64,000 nt of DNA from Panulirus ornatus. Lineage: Eukaryota > Arthropoda > Malacostraca > Decapoda > Palinuridae. The notes below the pieces were generated by a model, which ran no database searches, was not told the origin of the DNA, and worked only from the letters and a program-made list of their open reading frames with translations. The DNA is taken from assembly GCF_036320965.1 (NCBI RefSeq), contig NC_092234.1, positions 43,088,032-43,152,031 of the forward strand, given 5' to 3'. Below are positions 49,549 to 59,599 of the stretch, in pieces; position 1 is the stretch's first letter, and the number at the start of each line of letters is the position of its first letter. A program made the translations under genes and the position numbers.

Positions 49549-49582
<34 letters not shown>

Positions 49583-49621
49583 TAACCCACTTTATCTATC
49601 TTGCGGAGAGGGGATGGTGAT

Positions 49622-49659
<38 letters not shown>

Positions 49660-49770
49660 CACACACACACACCAAACCCTAACCACCCTCTCTATCAATC
49701 TTGGGGGGGGGGAAGTGATCTCATACACAAACCCAACCTACTTTATCTATCGAGGGGAAGAGGGGAAAGG
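49390..49770 (+). repeat. Composite repeat of CA runs, CTAACCCACTTTATC and G runs
   Basis: CACACA run, CTAACCCACTTTATCAATCT, TGTGGGGGGG and a short purine stretch recur in order about four times at 70-100 bp. The unit itself contains a microsatellite and a G homopolymer. Confidence 0.9.
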
Positions 49771-49820
49771 GGGAGTGATAGACTCACCCAACCATACGTC
49801 ACTCGCACGTGCTCCGGAAA

Positions 49821-49821
<1 letters not shown>

Positions 49822-49853
<32 letters not shown>
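49822..49853 (+). repeat. (CA)n microsatellite
   Basis: Short CA run. Confidence 0.92.
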
Positions 49854-49854
<1 letters not shown>

Positions 49855-50139
49855 GAATGGTGGTGCGATTTCGTGACGTAGTGTGTGTATATGTATGTGT
49901 GTATGTATGCATGTTTGTATACATGTATGTGTACGCATGTATGTATTACCTCTGTATACAAGATCAAAGATGTCCTGCAGGTACAGATAAGGCAGGGTAC
50001 TGGATACCATCACTCAACAACAACAACAAGAACAACAACAAAAACAACAACAAAGATTCGTTTTCTTCTCGTAAACAAACACTCGAGTCAGGAAGGAATC
50101 AAGATTGATCAACATTTTACATGCGATGGAAAACGAGGC

Positions 50140-50415
50140 CTTCAGCACCACGACGGTACATCATCCCTTACACCCGACGGTACAGTCTCTGAGCACGACG
50201 GTACACTGAGCACGACGGCACGATCTCTGACCACGACGGTACGGTCTTTGGGTAACATGGTCTGGCCTTTGTCTTGACCCTACGGTCGTGCCCGAGGGGG
50301 ATCCGTACTTCAGGGTCGTGCCCAAGGGGGGTCGCACCCCAGGGTCGTGCCCAAGGGGGTCGTACCCCAGGGTCGTGCCCAAGGGGTCGTACCCCAGGGT
50401 CGAAGGTGTTGAGAA
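50140..50415 (+). repeat. Palindromic GTAC element with arrays in both arms
   Basis: Left arm has about five 21-bp units (GACGGTACAGTCTCTGAGCA). The centre contains GGTAACATGGTCTGGCCTTT and GTCTTGACCCTA. The right arm has about four units of CCAGGGTCGTGCCCAAGGGG followed by GTCGTACC in the opposite orientation. Confidence 0.82.
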
Positions 50416-50524
50416 TGCAGGGCCAGCCACGCCACACGTCTAAGTTGGATTAACATTCAAAAGAGAAGTTGGAAGCCGGCTGGTGGAGAGCAAGAGGAAT
50501 GTTGTCACCCAGCCCCACAACACA

Positions 50525-51270
50525 CGGCCCCGTCTCACAACCAGACCACTACATACTGCCCCGTCTCTCACTCAGCCTCGTCTCACGCCCAGAACAGAGG
50601 CCCAGACCCCTTATACACTGCCCCGTCTCTCACCCAACCCCGTCTCACATCCAGAACAAAGGTCCAGACCCCTTACACACTGCCCCGTCTCTCACCCAAC
50701 CCCGTCTCACATCCAGAACAAAGGTCCAGACCCCTTACACACTGCCCCGTCTCTCACCCAACCCCGTCCCGTCTCACATCCAGAACAAAGGTCCAGACCC
50801 CTTATACACTGCTCCGTCTCTCACCCAACCCCGTCTCACACCCAGAACAAAGGTCCAGACCCCTTATACACTGCTCCGTCTCACACCCAACCCCGTCTCA
50901 CATCCAGAACAAAGGTCCAGACCCCTTACACACTGCCCCGTCTCTCACCCAACCCCGTCTCACATCCAGAACAAAGGCCCAGACCCCTTACACACTGCCC
51001 CGTCTCTCACCCAACCCCGTCTCACATCCAGAACAAAGGCCCAGACCCCTTATACACTGCCCCGTCTCTCACCCAACCCCGTCTCACACCCAGAACAAAG
51101 GCCCAGACCCCTTATACACTGCCCCGTCTCTCACCCAACCCCGTCTCACACCCAGAACAAAGGCCCAGACCCCTTATACACTGCCCCGTCTCTCACCCAA
51201 CCCCGTCTCACACCCAGAACAAAGGTCCAGACCCCTTATACACTGCTCCGTCTCACACCCAAAACAAAGG
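50525..51270 (+). repeat. 62-bp minisatellite, about 12 copies
   Basis: CCAGACCCCTTATACACTGC, CCCGTCTCTCACCCAACCCC and GTCTCACATCCAGAACAAAG recur at 62 bp. One unit has an extra five bases. Long open frames here are by-products. Confidence 0.96.
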
Positions 51271-51274
51271 AGAA

Positions 51275-51765
51275 ATTGACTCGCCTCTGTCAACCACGAG
51301 TTGACAGAATCATTTTCATCCATCATAATCAATAAAATCCATTCAACTCAACTCGACCAGCGGTCGAAACCTACGGTCTGGCTCATATGCAGTACAGTAC
51401 AGTACAGTACAATACAGCACAGTACATTCAGTAAATACCCTTGATAAGGCTATGGCCTTTTGAACCCAAGCTAAGGGTAAGCCTTACTGCCCTTGGCCAA
51501 GCCTGATCTAGTGGTCGAACTCGGCCGAGTCAGCGAAGCTTCGAATCGAGAGCAAACCTTGAGGAGGAGGAGTTAAGGTCGCTAGTTAAGACTTTCTTAC
51601 CACCACACCAAGGTTGCGGAGGTCTCCCGCGGCAGCTATAGCTGGGTCTGAGGCCAGAGCTATGGTGCAGCTACCTCAGCCCCCAGCGTCAGGCATCGAC
51701 AACACAAGCTAACTTACGGAACGTCATTCATGATCTCAGTTAGTACCTCGTCCAGCTGCAGGCTC
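51275..51765. other. No gene recognised
   Basis: Unique sequence with a short AGTAC repeat at 51,390-51,425. Confidence 0.45.
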
Positions 51766-51769
51766 GTCT

Positions 51770-52280
51770 GGTGCAGCTGCAACCTCGACCCTTATTAAGG
51801 TACAGGCCAGACTACTGCAGCTGCAGCCTCGACCCCTCATCAACCTACAGGCTAGACTACTGCAGCTGCACCTTCGACCCCTCATCAACCTACAGGCCAA
51901 ACTACTGCAGCTGCACCTTCGACCCTTCATCAACCTACAGGCCAGACTACTACAGCTGCAACTTCGACCCTTCATCAACCTACAGGCCAGACTACTACAG
52001 CTTCACCTTCGACCCATCATCAACCTACAGGCCAGACTACTACAGCTGCAGCTTCGACCCCTCATTAACCTACAGGCTAGACTACTGCAGCTGCAGCTTC
52101 GACCCCTCATTAACCTACAGGCCAAACTACTGCAGCTGCACCTTCGACCCCTCATCAACCTACAGGCCAGACTACTACAGCTGCAGCCTCGACCCTTCAT
52201 CAACTTACAGGCCAGACTACTGCAGCTGCACCTTCGACCCCTCATTAAAGCAACAGGCCACACTCGTTACAGCTGCGCCA
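51770..52280 (+). repeat. 45-bp minisatellite, 11 copies
   Basis: CAACCTACAGGCCAGACTAC, TGCAGCTGCACC and TTCGACCCCTCAT recur exactly every 45 bp without indels. Forward translation gives 15-residue repeats (YRPDYYSCTFDPSST). Both strands stay open, and unit differences include many amino acid changes, so I see no sign of selection on a protein. Confidence 0.95.
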
Positions 52281-52699
52281 TCGACCCTCGGCAGACGGTG
52301 TGAAGCACGTGGCACAAATTAACGCATTAGCTCACGGCGTAAATACGCCATACACCAACACGAGAGGCAAGTGGGTGGCGGGAGGCGCGCGTGACCAGGC
52401 GGTACCAGACACACGCACCCCTACAGATCTAATGGAGTTCCCTTATCTCCTTCTTATCCCCAGGTGAACTGAGGTGTTATCAACGAATGATCAAAAATCG
52501 AACGAGACTTGGGTAAAGATCCAGTGGCCAGAAACCTAAAGCTTGGAGGGGACGTAAATGTAGCCTAGTGGCAGCCAACAGAAACATGCTCCCTCCTCAA
52601 AACCCTAGTAACGGCTAAATAATCCCATCAGATAGAGTCTAAATCCCTTGGGGACTTAATGAAACGTTAATGATCGGAAACTAAGTCTCAAAATAAATA

Positions 52700-52895
52700 T
52701 ACGAAATATATATTTCTTTCTTTCATACTATTCGCCATTTCCCGCGTTAGCGAGGTAGCGTTAAGAACAGAGGACTGGACCTTTGAGGGAATATCCTCAT
52801 CTGGCCCCCTTTTCTGTTCCTTCTTTGGGGAAAAAAAAAAAAAAAACAAGAGGGGGGGATTTCCAGCCCCCGCTCCCTCCCCTTTTAGTCGCCTT
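52700..52895 (+). repeat. Dispersed element, GAGGTAGCG family (type II)
   Basis: Head TTCCCGCGTTAGCGAGGTAG is followed by CGTTAAGAACAGAGGACTGG, GAGGGAATATCCTCATCTGG, an A run, GATTTCCAGCCCCCGCTCCC and CCCTTTTAGTCGCCTTCC. The head matches type I but the body differs. The body continues in the fragment at positions 1-78. Confidence 0.85.
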
Positions 52896-53074
52896 CCCAA
52901 ACTGAGGGCGAACACAACACGAGTGTCTGGGGCAGACGTGTTCTCCTGCGTCGCCGTCGTCGTGGTAATATATATTAGATTTACCAAACATTCGTGCAAG
53001 ATCCGACACAACAGCTTCAAGGACTCTGGACACAAAGTTCATAAACATGAAGCACGCCAAGTTCATGATTCCAC

Positions 53075-53392
53075 GTATTCAGCTCTCTCAGCTGGCTCCC
53101 ATACAACAGGTGGTACAAACAGGAGGAAACAGAGACGAATACCACTAACAGACAACAGTAACCATGGATACAAATCAACAGTAACTAGGGGACTGAAGCT
53201 ACAGCATGCTTCGAAGCTTCGTTTAACCTTCCAAGTACTCAGCTCTCACTTGGTTCCCATACAACAGGTGGTGCGAACAGGAGGAAACAGAAAAACACTG
53301 CTAACGGACAACAGTAACAACGGATACAACACAACAGTAACAACGGGACTGAAGCCTACGTAACCTGTTCCGAAGCTTCGTATAACCCTTAC
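53075..53392 (-). repeat. About 159-bp tandem duplication at the start of the CD36 intron
   Basis: Two copies share CAGCTCTC, CCCATACAACAGGTGGT, ACAGGAGGAAACAGA, ACAACAGTAAC and GAAGCTTCGT. The right copy ends exactly at the splice donor (GTAAGG on the minus strand). The equivalent place in the left copy reads GGAAGG. Confidence 0.85.
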
Positions 53393-53394
53393 CT
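53385..53394 (-). other. Splice donor of the first CD36-type exon
   Basis: On the minus strand the exon ends ACTCAG and the intron begins GTAAGGGT. This is a strong donor at the point where homology to the paralog stops. It splits an Arg codon after two bases (phase 2). Confidence 0.85.
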
Positions 53395-54837
53395 GAGTCC
53401 TCGAACCATGTGACGAAGCTTTGGGTCACCGTTGTAGAAGTGAGGGAGGGAGAAGCCAACGGAAGCCCCGAAGTAGCACGGCTTCATGTCCAGCACGCCC
53501 CTGGCGGGACAGCCCTGCTTGCCGCAGAAGCAGGAGTTCTCCGGGTGGGCAGGACCGTAGGCGAAGACGGAGTCCGGGTACACGAAGCGGTAGGTCTGGA
53601 GCCCTCGGTGGGTCGTGGTCGTGTTGTACACCAGCGGCAGGGAACGACACAGCTGCCCATTGAAGATGTAGAGCGTGTCGTTCTTGGAGAGGCCAGGGGA
53701 GAAGCCGTTGGCGTCAGTGCCTCGGATCATGTTGCACACGTCGCCGTACCAGAAGTCCAGCACCTCGTGGCCGTTCCATGCCACGATGCTGTTCATCTTG
53801 GCGGGATTACCCCTGCCGGTGTGCATGACGTAGGGCGGCTGCAAGGTGTTGTTCAGCCCCATCAGGAGCCCAAAGGTCTGGTACGGGTAAGGGAGGTCCT
53901 GTAGAGTCCTAGCCCAGTCCAGCACCCTGGAACGGTGCCCCCAGAGGAGCTCGCCCACGGTCTGCCTCCTGATGGTGTTGAAGCCGTAGATCTTCTTGAC
54001 CACCTGCAGGAAGGTCTTGACCGCCTTCTCGTCCTTGACCATGTCCGCGGCGTTGACGAAGGGAATGTTGAGGGTGGTGATCATGTCCTCCTCGGACCCC
54101 ATGGACAAGCTGGGCTTGAAGTAGTACAAGGGCCTCCCCTGGTACTCGACGGTGCCATCGTCGTGGTACACCACGTTCTCTTTCTTCTCCACCATAGTGT
54201 AGACGTAGGGACCCAACTCCTGGACCCTGGGTCGAGCCCCAGCCATGAACTGGTCCGGGTTGGTCAGGTTGAAGATGCGCACCGTGTATAGGACCTCCAC
54301 CTCGGAAGACCTCCACATCTTGTCCTTCTGCGAGCCCTCAGTCATGGCCAGGGACCTCAAGACCCCGGCCTGTACGGCGTCATCCCACCAGGCCAGCACG
54401 GCCAGCAGGAGGGTGAGGCTGACCATCACCCACGCCAAGAGACACCACCAGCGGCAGCAGCAGCAACGTCGTCCTCGTCGTCGCCGCATCCCTCCGCCGT
54501 AGTAGTCATCCTCCTCGTCGTAGTAGTAGTCACTTATCAGCTCGTGGCTCTCGTCGTACCTGTAGTGACCGCTGTCGCCGTCGCCGGTGCAGACGCAACA
54601 CCTCGCACGCTTGGTTCGTTGGCGAGCGACCAGCTCTTCTTCCGCCACTCCTCCAGGCTGCTCCTCGAAACTCACTTCGTCTTCGTAGGAGTATACCTCT
54701 TCTTCGTCAGTCACATCCCCTTCGGTCATGTCTCCCTCGTCTCCGTCCGCCATCATCTCTCCGTCTCTAGTCACGTCTCCCTCTTTCATGGCTGAACTCC
54801 CCTCCTCCGTCATCCTCTGCAGGTCTTGTTCCAGCAT
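53393..54837 (-). CDS. CD36/scavenger receptor class B family protein, long N-terminal coding exon (partial)
   Basis: This exon encodes 481 codons plus 2 nt of a CD36-family receptor. Family members are two-pass membrane proteins with a large extracellular loop that binds or transports lipids, lipoproteins or microbial ligands. Seen, numbered from the ATG at 54,837: an acidic, Tyr-rich cytoplasmic region (1-117), an Arg/Cys juxtamembrane patch RRRRGRRCCCCRWWC (about 118-132), a membrane segment (about 133-151), then ectodomain motifs NLTNP (190), GPYVY (209), NIPFVNAAD (257), TVGELLWGH (293), RGTDANGF (372) and SLPHFY (463). Six ectodomain cysteines (368, 397, 436, 438, 443, 454) match the family disulphide set. 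N-glycosylation sequons occur at 190, 329, 386 and 405. The start is the first ATG after an in-frame TAG near 54,885. The exon ends CAG|GTAAGG at 53,393 in phase 2, so the C-terminal ectodomain and second membrane segment lie in exons I did not find. The cytoplasmic extension is far longer than the roughly ten residues usual in the family. Confidence 0.93.
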
Positions 54838-55220
54838 CCACACACACACACTACCTTCCTCAGGAGGGGAAAAATAAGACAGATCCTTCTACCTCGACGG
54901 GAGGAGTCGCCCTCCCTCACACTGACTTCTGGAGTTCCGTGCGCCAGGACCTCATAGATCCCTCAGGGCATCTCCCACGCGCGCGTCTACTGTGTTATTC
55001 CTCTCCCCTCGACTCCATGGAACGTGATTTACCGGTGAAACCAACACAGACAAATGTCAACCACTTCACTGCCCTCAGCCACTGGTGACCTACGCTCAAC
55101 TCCACACCCGTCATCAAAAATGATCATACAAGTTTCATGACCTCTGCATCGGTTGTTGCAGAGGTGATCTATGGGGTGAGAATCGGTCAGCCAACACAAG
55201 AAGCTGTATTGTGATCAAAT
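54838..55220. other. Upstream of the first CD36 exon
   Basis: Probable 5' untranslated or promoter sequence of the minus-strand gene. A short CA run abuts the ATG side. I see no convincing TATA box or initiator. Confidence 0.35.
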
Positions 55221-55224
55221 CTTG

Positions 55225-55460
55225 TAACACCAGACACTGTACTGTGGCCACTGTAACACCACACACTGTACTGTGTTCACTGCAACACCAGACACTGTAC
55301 GGCGTTCGTCACGACACCCCAGTCACTGCAGAGTTTTCACAGTAATCCTTGATACTATTATGTTCACTATAACACGAGACACTGTACTACGTTCGCTGTA
55401 AACCTCAACACTATACTGTGTTCACTGTGATATCAGACGCTATTGCGTCTTCAAATAACA
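55225..55460 (+). repeat. Degenerate minisatellite, about 30-40 bp
   Basis: AACACCAGACACTGTACTGT then GTTCACTG recurs about seven times with divergence. Confidence 0.75.
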
Positions 55461-55464
55461 CCAA

Positions 55465-57260
55465 GCTTTATCATATACGTCACCATACCACACAAAAAAC
55501 TACACCATCACTGAACCAAACGACTCATCGAAAACTGTACCACTATTCAAAATAACGTACAGCATATCAAATCCGTCACTATACACCACAGGTCAGGACA
55601 CCATGAAGTGCAAGTACTCCCTCCCACAGTCGCGTCACACCGTGGTTGGCGACGAACTACACGCATCTGGAGCCGCGTCACCTCTAAAACCCCTTCCCCG
55701 AAGGACACGTTACAGTGCTGCACTGTACGCCACCGCCGCTGGGCGCGTCACCATACTACACACACACACACCCAACAGGAAGGACCTTTGCTGGCCGGCA
55801 CGCGCACCCACCACCCGCACCTCCCAGACACACACTGACCCGCACGAGATCCAACTATGCAGAGCTTTGTCCCAGCGTTATCGCCAGATAATACTGGCCG
55901 GTGAAACCCCGCTACAGTAGCTGGTGTTCCCGCAGCGGCGTCGGGGAAGTCAACACGCCATGCAGGGGGAAATGCCATGCGCGACACCTGGCCACGCCAT
56001 CACACCCACCTCCCCCCGGAGCCAGCCAGCACCTGCCTGCAGGGGGTTCCGGCAGACGCCTGGGGTGGGAGGTCTTCAGCCAGGCGAGACCAAAGGACAC
56101 ACACACACACACCCACCGGCGCAGACGGACCAATCCTGGATCAACAATCCTATCGCTATTCCCATCCTATTAGCGCCGCCACTTGGCTATGCAGCTGGCG
56201 ATGATGCGCGCACACCCCCATTAAGGTCGCGGAAGCCTTCACACGCCCTAACCCAACATCCTCCCCAGATAAAATCGGATGAAAGTCGAACACGGACCAA
56301 TAAACCAAAAGAAAAACATGTCCTTAATTACGGAAACCGTGTTGGCCTGGAGCATGAGGCTATTAAAACAAATAAACCCCCTCCCGGAGACCGCACGTAG
56401 CCATCCACACTGGATATCACAAGATGAGTGTGTCCAGGATAACATCAGCGATCGTGTTTATCCTTCTCAAAATGAACAGGCGATTACTCATACTTGAACT
56501 CTGGCTGACTGATAGCAGGGACCTTGTGGTGACGTGTGGTTTCCGAGAAGCAAGGACCGGGGGAGAGAAAGACGCAATGCAGCCAAAGAAAATAAACAGA
56601 GGAAAAAGAGAGAAACAGAAAATCCGGAGGAGTGAAATTGACGGTTTGAATATCTACCAGTGCCAGTTCATTTTCTCATAAAAAATCAATTATTATTATC
56701 ACTCTTAACTAGGATTGGCGGAGATGTTACCTCGACTACATACAAAAGTCTAATTTACCAAAACGTTTAATCATAAAAGTAAAATTTCTACAAAACTCAC
56801 TAATAAGGGAGGAAAAAAAAATAAGTGGATACAATAACGTAATGAGGAGGGAGCAACGCAAAACCGTTAAACGCAGGAAATGGCCCGCACTAGGATATGA
56901 ACTACGTTAGTTCAGTCGGTCGGTTGGACTTGGCAGGTTTATCAATGACCAGGACTTATTACGAACGTTAGAGTCAAGCTACGTTCACCAACCGACAAAC
57001 CTTTAAAAACACTTTCTTCATGTTATATATCTTTCATTTTCAAAGACCGCATACAGTGTAGTAGCTAAGTTAGGCAGCCTTCATCACCGCCAGGTCTGCC
57101 TAGGGAAACACATTATCACCCATCTCTGTACACGGCATCTGGACCCCTACACCTAGCAACGTCTTCTAAAGAAAAAAAATACATAAAAGAGAGAAGCCTT
57201 AGTAACCCACGGCGGGAACTTAGGCTATAAACAAACCCGGTCTCTACACTACTAACTAGT
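55465..57260. other. Unique sequence between the two CD36 exons, no gene recognised
   Basis: GC-rich from 55,600 to 56,250, AT-rich after. I looked here on the minus strand for a CD36 C-terminal exon (family pattern of a conserved His-Glu-Thr and a second membrane segment) and saw none, but small exons could be missed by eye. Confidence 0.4.
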
Positions 57261-57262
57261 AG

Positions 57263-57380
57263 AATAAACCAACATAACACCTAGGATGCAACCGGTAGAC
57301 CCAGTTAAGAGACTGGTATCAAATAAACCAACATAACACTAGGATGCAACCGGTAGACCCAGTTGAGAGACTGGTATCAT
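57263..57380 (+). repeat. 59-bp tandem duplication
   Basis: AATAAACCAACATAACAC through AGAGACTGGTATC occurs twice (57,263 and 57,322) with two small differences. Confidence 0.93.
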
Positions 57381-57791
57381 ACATACATACTCACTAACCC
57401 ACATCCTCTGACTGGAACGTAACTACTGGGGGGGGGGGGGGGAACGTAAACTGGCAACTGGTATATAAAAATCAACTTGAAAAAAAAAATAAAAGTCGCA
57501 CAGCTGCAGAGGATAATCACAAGACACGGCAGCGCAACATAGCTTGAGACTCCTCCAATCAAGTTCTTGTGGAGGGACGTAAAACTTGCCACTTAATTGC
57601 CAAGTTCCCTCTGAGCTTCTGGAGTGGTCTAGCTGAGGGATAATGGTGATATACTTGCCGGCAACTCCTACCAGCCAGGAGTGCGGTTAACCGCTTTCCG
57701 GCGGCGAGCAAAAGAAAATGGAAACCTCCGGGATGAATGATTTCCCCCAAGGACAGAATCCGGATAAAACTGCGCTTAAATAATATCCAAA

Positions 57792-57792
<1 letters not shown>

Positions 57793-57840
<48 letters not shown>
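57793..57840 (+). repeat. (TG)n microsatellite
   Basis: Uninterrupted TG run next to element X copy C. Confidence 0.96.
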
Positions 57841-57842
<2 letters not shown>

Positions 57843-57874
57843 GAATAACAATATACGTAAAGGACGTTTGATGC

Positions 57875-58025
57875 AATTCAGGCAGCCATTCGGCTAGAAA
57901 TACATATCTGAGGTATTACAAGTGTAACAGAAGTGGGAGATAAATAATAGTTGCCAGTTAACACATCATAATAAGCTTAAGGTCGAGGTGAGGTTGGATA
58001 TTTCCACGCTCTGGGTAAGCACGAG
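57875..58025 (+). repeat. Dispersed element X, copy C, without internal array
   Basis: ATTCAGGCAGCCATTCGGCT, GAAATACATATCTGAGG, TAATAAGCTTAAGGTCGAGG and GAGGTTGGATATTTCCACGC with CTCTGGGTAAGCAC align in order with copies A and B. Neither amplified segment is repeated here. Confidence 0.82.
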
Positions 58026-58119
58026 AGAGAGAGATAATAATCTACACAGTCAGTGTGGTACCAGACACACAGGAAGACAACAGATATGTGCGTATATGTC
58101 TGTGATTACCGGTCGTGGT

Positions 58120-58124
<5 letters not shown>

Positions 58125-58204
<80 letters not shown>
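58125..58204 (+). repeat. (GA)n microsatellite
   Basis: Uninterrupted GA run of about 40 units. Confidence 0.97.
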
Positions 58205-58207
<3 letters not shown>

Positions 58208-58369
58208 ACACTTGTGTAGTTCCGTCTCGTGACCTTGTACATATGCACCATGTCTTTGCTCCTGTGCATGAATGCGCGCGCGGCGCACACACACACTAGT
58301 CTACGCCAGCGACCCGTCTTAACGACCAGTTCCGAAGGGAGGATGAACAGCTGGGTGAACTGTGGACCG

Positions 58370-58433
58370 GCTGCCATGACCTTAAGGATTAGACAGAACC
58401 TTCGCGGGTTTGATCCACCCATGGCAACCCGTG

Positions 58434-58462
<29 letters not shown>
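58370..58462 (+). repeat. tRNA-like SINE fragment with TG tail (tentative)
   Basis: CTTCGCGGGTTTGATCCACC resembles a pol III B-box and is followed by a TG microsatellite tail. No A-box could be placed. Confidence 0.3.
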
Positions 58463-58464
<2 letters not shown>

Positions 58465-58879
58465 AGGAACCCTATCTTGCGCTCCATACATACAAAAGGT
58501 AAAAATATCTTCAATGTTGTGAATTAGACATACGTCAACACCCTGCGTCTAATAAAAATGACCTAAAATCCACTATGAAATCCGGAGTAAACTAAAATGT
58601 TCGAATCATAAATCTTCCAGCTGAATGCATGGACGGCAAACAGGCCGAGGAGCGGGTTATTCACATCGCAAAATAATTCCTTTACTGGCAAATTTTGAAA
58701 ACCGCTTCACCTGAGCAGTGTGATACATCATCAGTTAAGTGGACCAACCTATCGGCGTCACAGATTACACTGATGGAACAATTGTAGAGACTTTAACATC
58801 CTCCACTACTGGACCGACTTATTCTACTATTGGACGTCAAATTATATCTTGGAAAACACACACACACACACACGGTGTT

Positions 58880-59050
58880 GTGGGTAGTTTTAATAACCAT
58901 GAGTCATCATGGGCACTACTCCCTCGGGGTCGGGCCCACGTGGGCTCGAATCCTGGACGCGGCAGTCGGCCTACACCAAACCCAGGCGTTCATCCTTCCC
59001 CGGGGGGCTCGTCGATAAATGGTTACCTACCTGATCTGGGCTGGGGTGAG
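58880..59050 (+). mobile_element. tRNA-derived SINE-like element
   Basis: GTGGGCTCGAATCCTGGACG fits a tRNA T-arm/B-box. It is followed by GGCAGTCGGCCTACACC, CCAGGCGTTCATCCTTCCCC, GGGGCTCGTCGATAAATGG and TACCTGATCTGGGCTGGGG. From memory this tail is typical of decapod SINEs, which I cannot verify here. Confidence 0.5.
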
Positions 59051-59054
59051 TGAT

Positions 59055-59440
59055 GCACACGGAGTAAAGATACGGTAAACGTATACAAGGTGGAGACGGG
59101 GCAACACAAGTGTTATACTCTTCCCGTAACATATAAAAAGTAAACGCGCGCGCGCACGCACACACAAACACACACATCCATACCGGAACTTACAAAAAAA
59201 AAAATTACTCAACCGTATGAGTAAACGTTAAGCTAACAGGAACAGGAACTCAGTTAGTTACTCTCCTTAAAAGCTTTTACGAAAACGCATACAACCATGA
59301 GATTGTCTAACTATATATTGCTTTTTTTTTATCAATAAATAAAATATAAAAAGTCTCCATGTATTCAGCGTTATCATAGACACACTGAAGTCTGTGTAAG
59401 TCTTAATCTATCCTGGTGTCGTCAATTCGCCTTTAAACCT
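59055..59440. other. No gene recognised
   Basis: AT-rich unique sequence. Confidence 0.45.
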
Positions 59441-59597
59441 ATACTTTTGTCTCCAAGTAGAATCGAAATATCAATTTGTTTCGGCTGTTTTCTGTCTTAT
59501 TTCAACTCATCAGCCTTATATACTTTTGTTTCCAAGTAGAATCGAAATATCAATTTGTTTCGGCTGTTTTCTAAACTATTTCAACTCATCAGCCTTA
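59441..59597 (+). repeat. 79-bp tandem duplication
   Basis: ATACTTTTGTCTCCAAGTAG through CAACTCATCAGCCTTAT occurs at 59,441 and 59,520 with few changes. Confidence 0.94.
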
Positions 59598-59599
59598 TG

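Noticed and set aside
50469..51335. Two overlapping forward frames of over 270 codons, proline/threonine-rich
   Set aside because: Explained by the 62-bp satellite. Both frames give rotated versions of the same peptides.
51771..52322. Open frame encoding 15-residue repeats (YRPDYYSCTFDPSST), reminiscent of structural proteins
   Set aside because: Both strands are open through the 45-bp array and unit differences change amino acids freely. No signal peptide precedes it and there is no sign of selection.
52797..53066. Minus-strand open frame (MNLACFMFMNFVSRVLEAVV...) as the missing CD36 C-terminus
   Set aside because: It runs into the type II dispersed element and lacks the expected conserved motifs and second membrane segment in order.
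54837..54849. Start of the first CD36 exon at a GTG at 54,849
   Set aside because: Eukaryotic initiation at GTG inside a TG run is unlikely. The first ATG after the in-frame stop is at 54,837.
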